NCBI GenBank assembly: GCA_002811645.1
Contig: PDIP01000094.1
Location: 27,590-83,307 of the forward strand
Origin: Corallochytrium limacisporum
Lineage: Eukaryota; Opisthokonta
Length of the DNA stretch: 55,718 nucleotides
Direction: 5' to 3'
Below, piece by piece: positions 19,946 through 28,902 of this stretch (position 1 is the stretch's first letter; the number at the start of each line of letters is the position of its first letter). Made by a program: the position numbers and the translations under genes. Below the pieces are notes generated by a model. It made no database searches, was not told where the DNA came from, and was given only the letters and a program-made list of their open reading frames with translations.

Positions 19946-22749
19946 GACAATGGCGAGGACATGTTGGAGTCCGCAAGAATGAAGCAGGCTCCTTTGACGT
20001 CATCAGGCACGCTGACAATACCCTCGGGAAGGAAGTGGGACACAGCGGCAGTGTGTGTGTACATGGGACTGGTTGTGGGTGGCATGTCCCTTCGAAGTAT
20101 CTGCCGATCTAAGATGGTCAGGGTTACAAATTCGTTGCCGATCTGGTAAGCGGCAATGGTATGTAACGCATACGCCTGCATACGCGTTCTTGGTACACCC
20201 AATTCGATGAGAGCGTGAAGCAAAAGGGCATTTCGACAGTTGCCCCAAAAGCAGAACGATTCATCAGGGCTTAGTTCACCGACCTCAATCTCCCCCAACA
20301 TGTGGGACTTAGCACGAATTCTGCGGTATAGTTCAGCCCCATCAAGCTCAGCAATTTTCTTCGATTGACTGATCACAAGCAAGTCGTCCTTATCCTCAGA
20401 CGCTGCGGAGCCATACAGCTCGATGAGATCCCAAAGAAGACTCTTTGCCAGCTCGGTCGGGTGCTGCTCGCCTATGTCCCCTTTCAAGTCTTCAATTGAG
20501 TCCATCTTCTGGAACATGTTCAAAACCACAATGCTTGTGGCATCAGATTCGCGCGCGCAGTTCTGTCCAGCTGGTAAGAACTTGTGACTGATGCTAACGC
20601 GGCCAACTTGCGTACCTGTCACACTTTGCGTTACACTACCATCCAAATCCTCCAAAATACTATCATCGCTTTGATGAAGGGAGCGTTCTCTTGATCGCCG
20701 AGTGCTGATGGACGCTCTTATGCTAATTGCATCGGCGTCACTTCCACCGAGAACCGACACAGCGGTGCCCGTTGGAAATGGACTCTCAAGCGGGGAAATC
20801 AGGTAAGATTTGGGTCTCATAGGCATGCTACGGCGCTTGCTTCCTATTGCAGCATGATCACAGTACAAATGATTTGCCAGGTCTTCCGTTGTGACATCGA
20901 TCTCCTCCAAATCGGGTCCCAGGTCGTCATTCACATTTAGGCAAGTAAGGGAACCTAAATTGGTAATCTCGTGACACCTTGTGACTAAAGACTGCATCTT
21001 GCTTGACATGCCTTCCACCTCTGAGTCATTGAGAAGGTTACCGGTACGTGCAATGAGCCCCTTCACCAAGTCTATCAGTGGTCCTTTGCTCTCATCTGGC
21101 TGAATCTCGTTGTATACTCCCACAAAGTCTTGAAATGCACAGAGTGGACGATCCATGGAAACAAGCGCCAGAGCTCGCATGTATAGTAGCTCCCAGTCCG
21201 CTGCATTGGTGCTTTTGGATTCCAAGCAGTAGCTCAAGTATTCAACGCAGTGCTCACGTGGTTGCCATACATTCCGAGGTGCGTACCCAGAAGAAATCTT
21301 CAGGAAACTGCCTGATTCCACTCGGGGGACTGTGTCACAGCCGTCTTTGAATGGGTTCGGAAAACCAAATTTTCTGAAAGATTTAACATCGACCTCTTCC
21401 ATACGTCCCAAGCTTATATCATCCTCCCGAAATCCATCCATATACTGTCCGAACAGCATGCTGTTCAGGAAATTTTCTGTAAACAATCGTTCCTCCTCAC
21501 TCTTGTCTTGAAGCAACCGAGTCAGGTCATCGCCTTCCATGGCGTCAGTGTAGTAGATCGAGAATTCTTCGATGAGTAAACGAATGTGTTTCTCGACTAC
21601 CCTCCGAAGGTCCTGATCGAGCTGCCTGGCATCAGCCACGTCGGCGGCAGGGCTGAGGACGAGACTGGGTCTCACACTGCCGTTTGACGTGTCCAGAGTT
21701 TCGACACCTTTGGTCAGGTCAAGTATGGATGACGAGTCGCAAGGTTCCTCCTGCGCCTGCCATTGCTTCTGTCCGTTTCTTGTGGTGTGCCCGTACAGCA
21801 CACCTTTCAGACTGTCCAGTAAAGAAAGCAGCAGATTTGGTGGCATTTGGGTCCCATTGACGACGCGATCGATGTCTGCATCACATACCACTATGTGATC
21901 CTGAGGGGCCAAGAGGCTGGGGAGCAGTGACTTTACAACATTATGCTCAACTCCGATCAGATATGGTGCAGGCGATTCCAAACACTCCACCAATGTCTCC
22001 GGCAGAGATGGAATGCATGTTGAGTGCCACTCCAGGGGGTACAGGAGCGTCATGAAACATTGGATCATGGGCGGCAAAAGCTCGGGGCTCGAAGTTACCA
22101 CGACGACACTCCTCTCCTCAAGTAGCGATGCCACCACTGTACACACATTTCCCAGCCCAAGATGTTGGAAGACTGGATGCAACGGAAAGTCGACAATGGG
22201 CCCATGGCTGGGAGTATTAATCCTGAAGCGCTGTTTGCCCCACTTGAATTGTAATTCCAACGATCCGGGAGGAGGCATGGGCATTTCATACAGCAGGAAG
22301 CTGCTCACGCTGAAATTGAGCTCGCTGAAGGATGTCTCTTCATCAGGCGTGAAATTCAACTGTCGCAAAATCTGTAAGAAAGTGTCGAACAAAGGCCATA
22401 AGCTTACAATAGCACATGCACGCCATTGCTTCCGTTTTCCCAACGCATTTCCAACCACTTCCTCCAATGGTTTACAAAGACATGTGCCGTACTGCCGTAC
22501 TCCGTATTCATTGGTCATAAGAAAAGTTTGCGACCACTCTGTCAAATGTTCTGAAGCCTTCGGTGGAGTGCAAAACATTTCAACGGAGGAACAGATCCCG
22601 TCATGTCGATCAGAGTCTGCCAATTCCGGAACGATTTCGTATGTCGCCAGGCGAGCAATGTCGTCGATGAAAACAATATATTCGGCAACTTTGCCTTGAG
22701 AGGCAATGTCTTGCAACTCCCTTTCAACCCGCTCACTCTTTTTCTTCAT
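19906..22749 (-). CDS. DENN-domain Rab guanine-exchange factor (main frame)
   Basis: 947 residues. DENN proteins load GTP onto Rab GTPases in membrane traffic. The uDENN part covers about residues 1-110, the central DENN about 110-300 with its typical strand VVVVTSSPELLPPMIQ and the PLEWHSTCIPSLP segment, and dDENN follows to about 490, including FTENFLNSMLFGQYMDGF. The rest has helical repeat-like sequence (about 500-620), a disordered stretch with basic-serine clusters and a final helical segment. The frame ends abruptly at 19906 while an overlapping frame continues the protein for about 370 codons. DENND3 or DENND4 relatives seem nearest, but the subfamily is not settled. The start ATG opens MKKKSERVERELQD; the frame is closed upstream. 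Confidence 0.88.
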   Translation of the reverse strand: MKKKSERVERELQDIASQGKVAEYIVFIDDIARLATYEIVPELADSDRHDGICSSVEMFCTPPKASEHLTEWSQTFLMTNEYGVRQYGTCLCKPLEEVVGNALGKRKQWRACAIVSLWPLFDTFLQILRQLNFTPDEETSFSELNFSVSSFLLYEMPMPPPGSLELQFKWGKQRFRINTPSHGPIVDFPLHPVFQHLGLGNVCTVVASLLEERSVVVVTSSPELLPPMIQCFMTLLYPLEWHSTCIPSLPETLVECLESPAPYLIGVEHNVVKSLLPSLLAPQDHIVVCDADIDRVVNGTQMPPNLLLSLLDSLKGVLYGHTTRNGQKQWQAQEEPCDSSSILDLTKGVETLDTSNGSVRPSLVLSPAADVADARQLDQDLRRVVEKHIRLLIEEFSIYYTDAMEGDDLTRLLQDKSEEERLFTENFLNSMLFGQYMDGFREDDISLGRMEEVDVKSFRKFGFPNPFKDGCDTVPRVESGSFLKISSGYAPRNVWQPREHCVEYLSYCLESKSTNAADWELLYMRALALVSMDRPLCAFQDFVGVYNEIQPDESKGPLIDLVKGLIARTGNLLNDSEVEGMSSKMQSLVTRCHEITNLGSLTCLNVNDDLGPDLEEIDVTTEDLANHLYCDHAAIGSKRRSMPMRPKSYLISPLESPFPTGTAVSVLGGSDADAISIRASISTRRSRERSLHQSDDSILEDLDGSVTQSVTGTQVGRVSISHKFLPAGQNCARESDATSIVVLNMFQKMDSIEDLKGDIGEQHPTELAKSLLWDLIELYGSAASEDKDDLLVISQSKKIAELDGAELYRRIRAKSHMLGEIEVGELSPDESFCFWGNCRNALLLHALIELGVPRTRMQAYALHTIAAYQIGNEFVTLTILDRQILRRDMPPTTSPMYTHTAAVSHFLPEGIVSVPDDVKGACFILADSNMSSPLSWFYMRRRIARTS

Positions 22750-23696
22750 AGTGCCAGGTATTTCCGTACTGAACCTGTTTTGAAATGAGAGAGTGTGTTT
22801 CTACGTTGTCATGTTTTCGATTGTCCCAGGTAACGTTCTATTCCTCTTCATTTTTCGATGAGATATTTTAGTGTCGCTTTCTAATTTGATGTTTATGAAG
22901 TACCATGTTTCGTATATACTCCTATAACATAGATGATTCATTGATTGGATGTCCATATAATGCAATTCCGAGGACGAGTCTTCACAGTCCTTTGCCGCGG
23001 AGACACTTCCGCGTCCCAGTTTCCGCCCCGACCCCTCCCCTCGGTACCATTCAACTGCAGCACACTTCGCACTTGCTATACTGAATGTGTGGTAGAACTG
23101 ACCGACGCTCTGCAACCAAGGCGCGCCCTTGAGACAAGGGAGCAGGGGGAGGAGGGAATTCGAACGAGACTCGCAAGCAGAACGAGGCGCAAATTAAAGG
23201 GGGACGGAGAAAGTGAATCTGAGGCTCGGTGCTGGTTCCGTATTGAGAGGCCCCAGGGCCCGTGCTCGATGGATCCGCCCCCTCCCCCCCCCCACACACC
23301 CCCCCTCCCATTTCTTACCTCCCGTCCGAACGGGGGCAGTCGGGTTGCCCTGGTCGCCACAGCAGCGGACAAGCTTGCTCTGTGACTGTGGGCTTAGGAT
23401 AGATGGGAAGACAAGGGGGGGGGGGGAGGAGGCGGAGGGGGGAATGTGGGGTTTGGAGGGACCCTGATAGATCAGGGTTACTCCGAGTGAGGAAGACGAC
23501 GATGATTGGAACATGGCTGCAACTTACTGAAAGCCAAGGAACGATGTGAACAATCGGATATGTGTGAATTTCGTAGATGGCTAACAGAAGTGTTGTGTAT
23601 ATGTATCAATATGGGATCTAAAAGAGAATTTTGGATGCTAACAACAGTGATGTTGCTTGTTGAACTTTGTGGGGCTGTAAGTGATACTACACCAAC
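22750..23696. other. spacer upstream of the DENN gene
   Basis: It should hold the DENN promoter and the 3' end of the glycine dehydrogenase transcript. A variant of the recurrent motif lies at 23079-23089 (TAC-TGAAT-GTG). 23275-23310 is a C-rich run and 23410-23450 a G-rich run. I see no gene. Confidence 0.55.
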
Positions 23697-26681
23697 TTAC
23701 ATGTAAGCCTCCATAGGGGGGCAAGAGCAGACAACGTTGCGATCACCGAAGACATCGTCGATACGGGTCACGACAGGGAAGAACTTCTGGCGCCGCAACC
23801 AGGGCACGGGGAAGACGGCTTTCTCCCGAGTGTAGGGGCGATCCCAGTCTTCGGCGGAAATGGTCTGGATGGTGTGTGGGGCGTTCTTGAGGACATTGTT
23901 GTCACGAGGATACTTGCCCTCCTCAATCTCACGAATCTCCTCTCTAATTGCAATAAGAGCATCACAGTAGCGATCCAGCTCATCCTTAGCCTCGGACTCT
24001 GTGGGCTCAACCATCAGAGTGTTGGGTACGGGCCAGCTCATAGTGGGGGAGTGGAAGCCGTAATCCTGCAGACGCTTGGCAATGTCAGCACCCTCAACAC
24101 CCGCACTTTCGCCGAATGGCCGGCAATCCATGATGAATTCATGGGCACAGAAACCATTGGAATTCTTGTAAAGGATCTTGTAGTGGCCGTCTAGACGGCG
24201 CGCCATATAGTTCGCGTTCAGGATGGCCAATTCAGAGGCATTCCGCAGACCCTTGGAGCCCATCATGCGAATATAGGCCCAAGAGATGGGCAGAATGGAG
24301 GCGGAACCGAAGGGCGTACCGGAAATGGTACCCATGGCCTTGTCGCCACCGTGAGGACCCATGTCAACAATGGGATGGTTAGGCAAGTAGGGGGCCAGAT
24401 GGGCGCGAACACCGATAGGGCCCATTCCAGGGCCACCGCCACCGTGGGGAATGCAGAAGGTCTTATGCAGGTTCAAATGGGACACATCTGCACCGAACTT
24501 ACCTGGGCAGCAGATGGCCACCTGGGCGTTCATGTTCGCACCGTCAAGATAGACCTGACCACCATGCTCGTGTACTAAGTCGCAGACGTCCTTGATGTTG
24601 TCGTCAAACACACCATATGTAGAGGGATAGGTGACCATAATGGCAGCCAGCTCCTTGGAGTGCTTCTCGCACTTAGCCTTGAGATCAGTCAAGTCAATTT
24701 CACCATTGGGGGCATTCTTCACAGCAACAACGTCCATACCAGCCATCTGGGCAGAGGCAGGGTTGGTACCGTGGGCAGAGGCAGGGACCAAGCAGACCTT
24801 GCGATGCCCTTCGCCTTTGTCAGCGAGGTAGGCACGGATGGCCATCAGACCAGCGTACTCACCCTGGGCACCAGAGTTGGGTTGCAGAGACACACGGTCA
24901 TAGCCGGTGATCTCACAAAGCCAGTGTTCGAGCTCCTTGAACATGTGACGGTAGCCGCGAGACTGGTCCAGAGGAGCGTAGGGGTGAATGGCGTTGACCT
25001 CAGGCCAGCTGACAGGAAGCATTTCGGTAGTGGCGTTCAACTTCATAGTGCAGGAACCGAGAGGAATCATGGTATGCGCCAGAGACACATCACGATTTTC
25101 GAGGTACTTCAGGTAGCGCAACATCTGAGTCTCGCTCTGATGTGAGTGAAAGACTGGGTAGTCTAGGATCTTTCCCTCGCGGGTAAATTCACCGAACTCG
25201 TAGGCATCTTCGCCCAGTTTCTCTAGAACAGCGTCCACCGTCACTTCACTCTTCTCGCTAATATTGAAGACGTCGAACAGATCTTCTAGATCTTTCGCGG
25301 AGACAGTCTCATCCATGGTGATACCTACAGTTTCACCATCTTCGAAGTAGCGCAGATTGATGCGGTGCTGCTCAGCACGACTCTTCAGCATGGTCATATC
25401 AGTGGGCTTAACACGGACGGTGTCAAAGTACGGGCCGTCATCGGTAACAGTGTGTCCCATAGACTTAGCTCCCTCAGCAAATACAACAGCAAGACGGTGA
25501 ACCCGGTTGGCGATATCCGTAAGACCCTGAGGTCCGTGGTAGACGGCGTAGTTGGCAGCCATGTTGGCCAAGAGTGCCTGAGCGGTGCAAATGTTGGAGG
25601 TGGCCTTCTCACGGCGAATGTGTTGCTCGCGGGCCTGCAGAGCCAGACGATAAGCGGTGTTACCATCAGCATCGCGGGACACACCGACGATGCGACCTGG
25701 TACCTTTCGCAGATACTTGTCCTGAACAGCGAAGAAGGCAGCGTGGGGACCACCAAAGCCAAGCGGAACACCGAAGCGCTGAGAGTTACCGAAGCAAATA
25801 TCTGCATCGAACTCACTCGGTGGCCGCAGTACGGTAAGGGCCAGGAGATCACTTGCAACCAGCATGAGGCCACCGGCAGAGTGGATTGTATCACTGAGCT
25901 TCTTCAGATCCTTTATGGTCCCGTGCGTGTCCGGATATCCTACCATGACGGCACACGCAGTGTCACCCTTAATGTCCATGTTGAACAAATCCCCGACAAC
26001 AACTTTCAGTCCCATTGGAGCAGCGCGCGTCTCCACCAACTTAATGGACGTGGGGTGCATGTTTTCGTCAATGTAGATTGTATCCTTCTTTTTTCCAGTT
26101 GTGGAGAAAGCTAGAGCAGCAGCCTCAGCAGCAGCGGTCGCTTCATCGAGCAGGGAGGAATTGGCTTTGGGCAAACCGGTGAGATCACATACCATTGTCT
26201 GATAGTTGAGTAGAGACTCGAGACGACCCTGGCTCATCTCCGGCTGGTAGGGAGTGTATTGGGTATACCAGCCAGGGTTCTCCAGCAGATTGCGCAGAAT
26301 CACATGGGGAACGTTAGTTCCTGCGTAACCCATACCAATGTAAGAGCGCCAGACCTCATTTTCACTGAGGAGGTCCTTGAGGCGAGCCAGCACCTCAGTT
26401 TCAGACAAGGCAGGAGGCAAATCAAGCTCATTTGTTTCCAGGATGGAGTTGGGCACGGTTTTCTTGACCATCTCCTCTAAGCTCTTGACACCGACAGTCT
26501 TTAACATCTCATCAATGTCAACTTGGTTCACAGTACCATTGTGGCGGCGCTCGAAAGTGTCCAAAGCAGCAAAGGCAGTGGACGCCTTGGTCGCAGCTGT
26601 GCGCTGGATAACCATACCAGCGACGGCCTTACCGGCCACTGCAGTAAAGCGAAGGGTGCGAACCGCAGAAAGTCCCAGCAT
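23697..26681 (-). CDS. GLDC: glycine dehydrogenase (decarboxylating), P protein of the glycine cleavage system
   Basis: 994 residues from the chosen ATG. The enzyme decarboxylates glycine with pyridoxal phosphate and passes the aminomethyl group to the lipoyl H protein in the mitochondrial matrix. The PLP lysine is K740, in NLHKTFCIPHGGGGPGMGP, a family signature; the glycine-rich loop follows directly. Both homologous halves of the eukaryotic P protein are present and length is normal (human about 1020). I chose the ATG at 26681 because it begins an Arg/Ala-rich, acid-free stretch of about 40 residues that looks like a mitochondrial targeting peptide; the frame is open for 49 codons upstream but has no ATG there. 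No other glycine cleavage gene is adjacent. Confidence 0.97.
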   Translation of the reverse strand: MLGLSAVRTLRFTAVAGKAVAGMVIQRTAATKASTAFAALDTFERRHNGTVNQVDIDEMLKTVGVKSLEEMVKKTVPNSILETNELDLPPALSETEVLARLKDLLSENEVWRSYIGMGYAGTNVPHVILRNLLENPGWYTQYTPYQPEMSQGRLESLLNYQTMVCDLTGLPKANSSLLDEATAAAEAAALAFSTTGKKKDTIYIDENMHPTSIKLVETRAAPMGLKVVVGDLFNMDIKGDTACAVMVGYPDTHGTIKDLKKLSDTIHSAGGLMLVASDLLALTVLRPPSEFDADICFGNSQRFGVPLGFGGPHAAFFAVQDKYLRKVPGRIVGVSRDADGNTAYRLALQAREQHIRREKATSNICTAQALLANMAANYAVYHGPQGLTDIANRVHRLAVVFAEGAKSMGHTVTDDGPYFDTVRVKPTDMTMLKSRAEQHRINLRYFEDGETVGITMDETVSAKDLEDLFDVFNISEKSEVTVDAVLEKLGEDAYEFGEFTREGKILDYPVFHSHQSETQMLRYLKYLENRDVSLAHTMIPLGSCTMKLNATTEMLPVSWPEVNAIHPYAPLDQSRGYRHMFKELEHWLCEITGYDRVSLQPNSGAQGEYAGLMAIRAYLADKGEGHRKVCLVPASAHGTNPASAQMAGMDVVAVKNAPNGEIDLTDLKAKCEKHSKELAAIMVTYPSTYGVFDDNIKDVCDLVHEHGGQVYLDGANMNAQVAICCPGKFGADVSHLNLHKTFCIPHGGGGPGMGPIGVRAHLAPYLPNHPIVDMGPHGGDKAMGTISGTPFGSASILPISWAYIRMMGSKGLRNASELAILNANYMARRLDGHYKILYKNSNGFCAHEFIMDCRPFGESAGVEGADIAKRLQDYGFHSPTMSWPVPNTLMVEPTESEAKDELDRYCDALIAIREEIREIEEGKYPRDNNVLKNAPHTIQTISAEDWDRPYTREKAVFPVPWLRRQKFFPVVTRIDDVFGDRNVVCSCPPMEAYM

Positions 26682-26731
26682 GGTAGCTCTTTGATTGTGC
26701 CTAAACCCGAATATACAAGCAATATGCCAAC

Positions 26732-26750
26732 GGTACAAGGCTATTGTACC
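26732..26750. promoter_or_regulatory. perfect 7-bp inverted repeat upstream of GLDC
   Basis: GGTACAA-GGCTA-TTGTACC, 51-69 nt before the chosen GLDC start codon. Symmetry and position suggest a binding site for a dimeric regulator or a leader hairpin. It shares GGTAC/GTACC arms with the site at 3306-3320. Confidence 0.4.
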
Positions 26751-28507
26751 CAGCTGCAACACTGCTCTGCTTACTACATGTAAACAGAGAAGCCCGTACA
26801 GTGATCTAGGCTGCCAACAATGCAGCAACTATGTCAGATCCCGAATCCTCCAAGTACCAGTCCTTGCGGCGCACGCATCCGTGGAGGTACCGGTTTACCC
26901 CCCCAATACCCATCGGTAGAAATCAATGAAGCCATTTTGCCTCCCAGGGCACTGCGATGGTTCGGCACAGGTGAAGATCCAATATATGTCCAGCCATAGG
27001 CAATTGAGAGATGACCGCCACACGGGATCCTGGCAGGTAGGCAGCCACAGAGGGATCGGGGATTTTGAGCGCGACACCCATGAGAACCACAGCCCGTGCA
27101 AACTTTGACTGAAACCGAATATTAATTCCCATAGCGCACACACTACAACACGGGAATCAAACGGGGTGTTGGCGTCTGGAATGCTCTAAGGTAACAAAAG
27201 AAACTAGCTCACCCTCCTTAAACAGATCATACGGGAGTATCGCAGTCACAACAGCGACAGCCCCCGCCTCACCCCAGCACCGGGTCAAATGACGACAATT
27301 CATCGCAAACAAAAGAAAGGAAAGGGACAGTCCTCTGCACGCCCCTTTGTCCCTTCGTATCACACCCAACCACGGAGGGACTGACCTGCCCACCGTAGAC
27401 TACGTTATTGTGTGATGCTTGTGCCTGATGGGATTCCATGTCATGTCTTGATAGCGGATTATACTGCTACAGGCAAGACGGTTGTGTCAGAGTTGGTCTG
27501 CAACACAAAAAATGCCCCAAAGAAACAAAACCGGGCCATCTCGTACTTTTAGCTCGCTGGTCATTGGTGTGTTGGTTGCGTGTCGCCACCGTCGACAGCT
27601 CCGAATGGGTTGCCCTCAGCGCCCAAAGAAAACCTCGTGGGCCACCAACTGGCCACCAAAGAAACTTGGGCCATTCACAACGGGCGTTGTCCTCCACCGG
27701 TACTCTATCGGATTCCCCCTTTCCACAGCACCGCCGCAGTTCGTTTGCTCAGTGCGACAAAAAGTCGTGACATGGCCCCGTGCTCTGCCCATAAGAGGTC
27801 CTCTATACAAAATGTACAGTTTTTTTTGGGCATTCCCTGCTCCTTTTGTTCGGAAAATATGCGGAATCGCAGACATTTTTCGTGTGATACTTTCACTATG
27901 GAATCGGGACGGAGATTTTCAGGAATCGCGGGTACTGAGGGCTCTGGTTGAGTGGTTGCGTCCATCTTTCGATCTCTTGCCAGCCTTTTGTTTCCCAAGC
28001 TCATAATTCGGCCATGGTGCAGCATGCACACAAGCACCATAAGGAGCAGGTGCTCGGGCATTCTTCTCATGCATAAGTCCTACCGTGTTGTCACTATGGT
28101 TTGATTTAAGGCAGAATGAGAAGGACAATATATGCCACAAATTCTCAGCGCCCATATACAGTGCCAAGCGTAACAATGAAATCGGAAGTGCTCGTTGGAT
28201 CTCACATCACCGTCTTGTCAGCCCCTACTGACTCAGAGCCATGAGAAAGCTTTACAAGCCATCATTCAGGTTTGATGGGACTGCGGGCGGGGTGTGCTCA
28301 ACAGTCACACAGAGCAGTATAGAACCGGCAGACCATCCCCTTACTGCAGCGGAAGCACTCTTGCCCATGGGTGGCTGGCCCGTCCCACGCGATGAAACAT
28401 ATACCTGAAATCCTCATTGTACGAATTAAATAGAGGAGGCGGGAAAAAGGACCGACCTCAGTCTGCCTCTCTCAGGTACTGAAACTATGGAGGAATAGAC
28501 GTATATA

Positions 28508-28520
28508 TAGTGAATGTACC
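28508..28520 (+). repeat. recurrent motif, TAG-TGAAT-GTACC copy
   Basis: It lies about 380 nt before the Sac3 start. A related sequence, TAC-TGAAA-CTA, is just upstream near 28477-28487. Confidence 0.5.
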
Positions 28521-28902
28521 GGTCGTAGTGGACCTGGTAGGTTTGGTCCGAACGGGCCTCCACACCACCCCGCGCGAAGCCAACACAAGCACCGAGGGGA
28601 GGGGGAGGCGTACGTAGATGAGACCTCACAAACTCCATTAGGAAGTGTTTCGGTTTCAGTCTTGGCACAACTTACGCGATGGTATTCGGGATCGCCCTTA
28701 TCTTAACGGAATCAATTTACGTATTGCTTTATGCTTTCAGTGCGACGAAAGCGGTTCGTTAATAGGAATGTAAAATCTGCCTGCACTGTGGGAGAAGTAG
28801 TACAATGTGTGGAGTGTAAGGCACCTTGTTTGCGGTCTGTGGACCAAGACAATAACATGATCTTATTCGTTTAGCAAAACACAATAGATATTTTTCTAGA
28901 AA

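Larger units (their letters stand above)
26682..28902. other. divergent spacer between GLDC and Sac3 genes
   Basis: Both flanking genes start here. Next to GLDC lies the palindrome at 26732-26750. The Sac3 side carries one recurrent motif at 28508-28520. Open frames at 27438-28006 are overlapping and unrecognisable. I see no gene. Confidence 0.55.
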
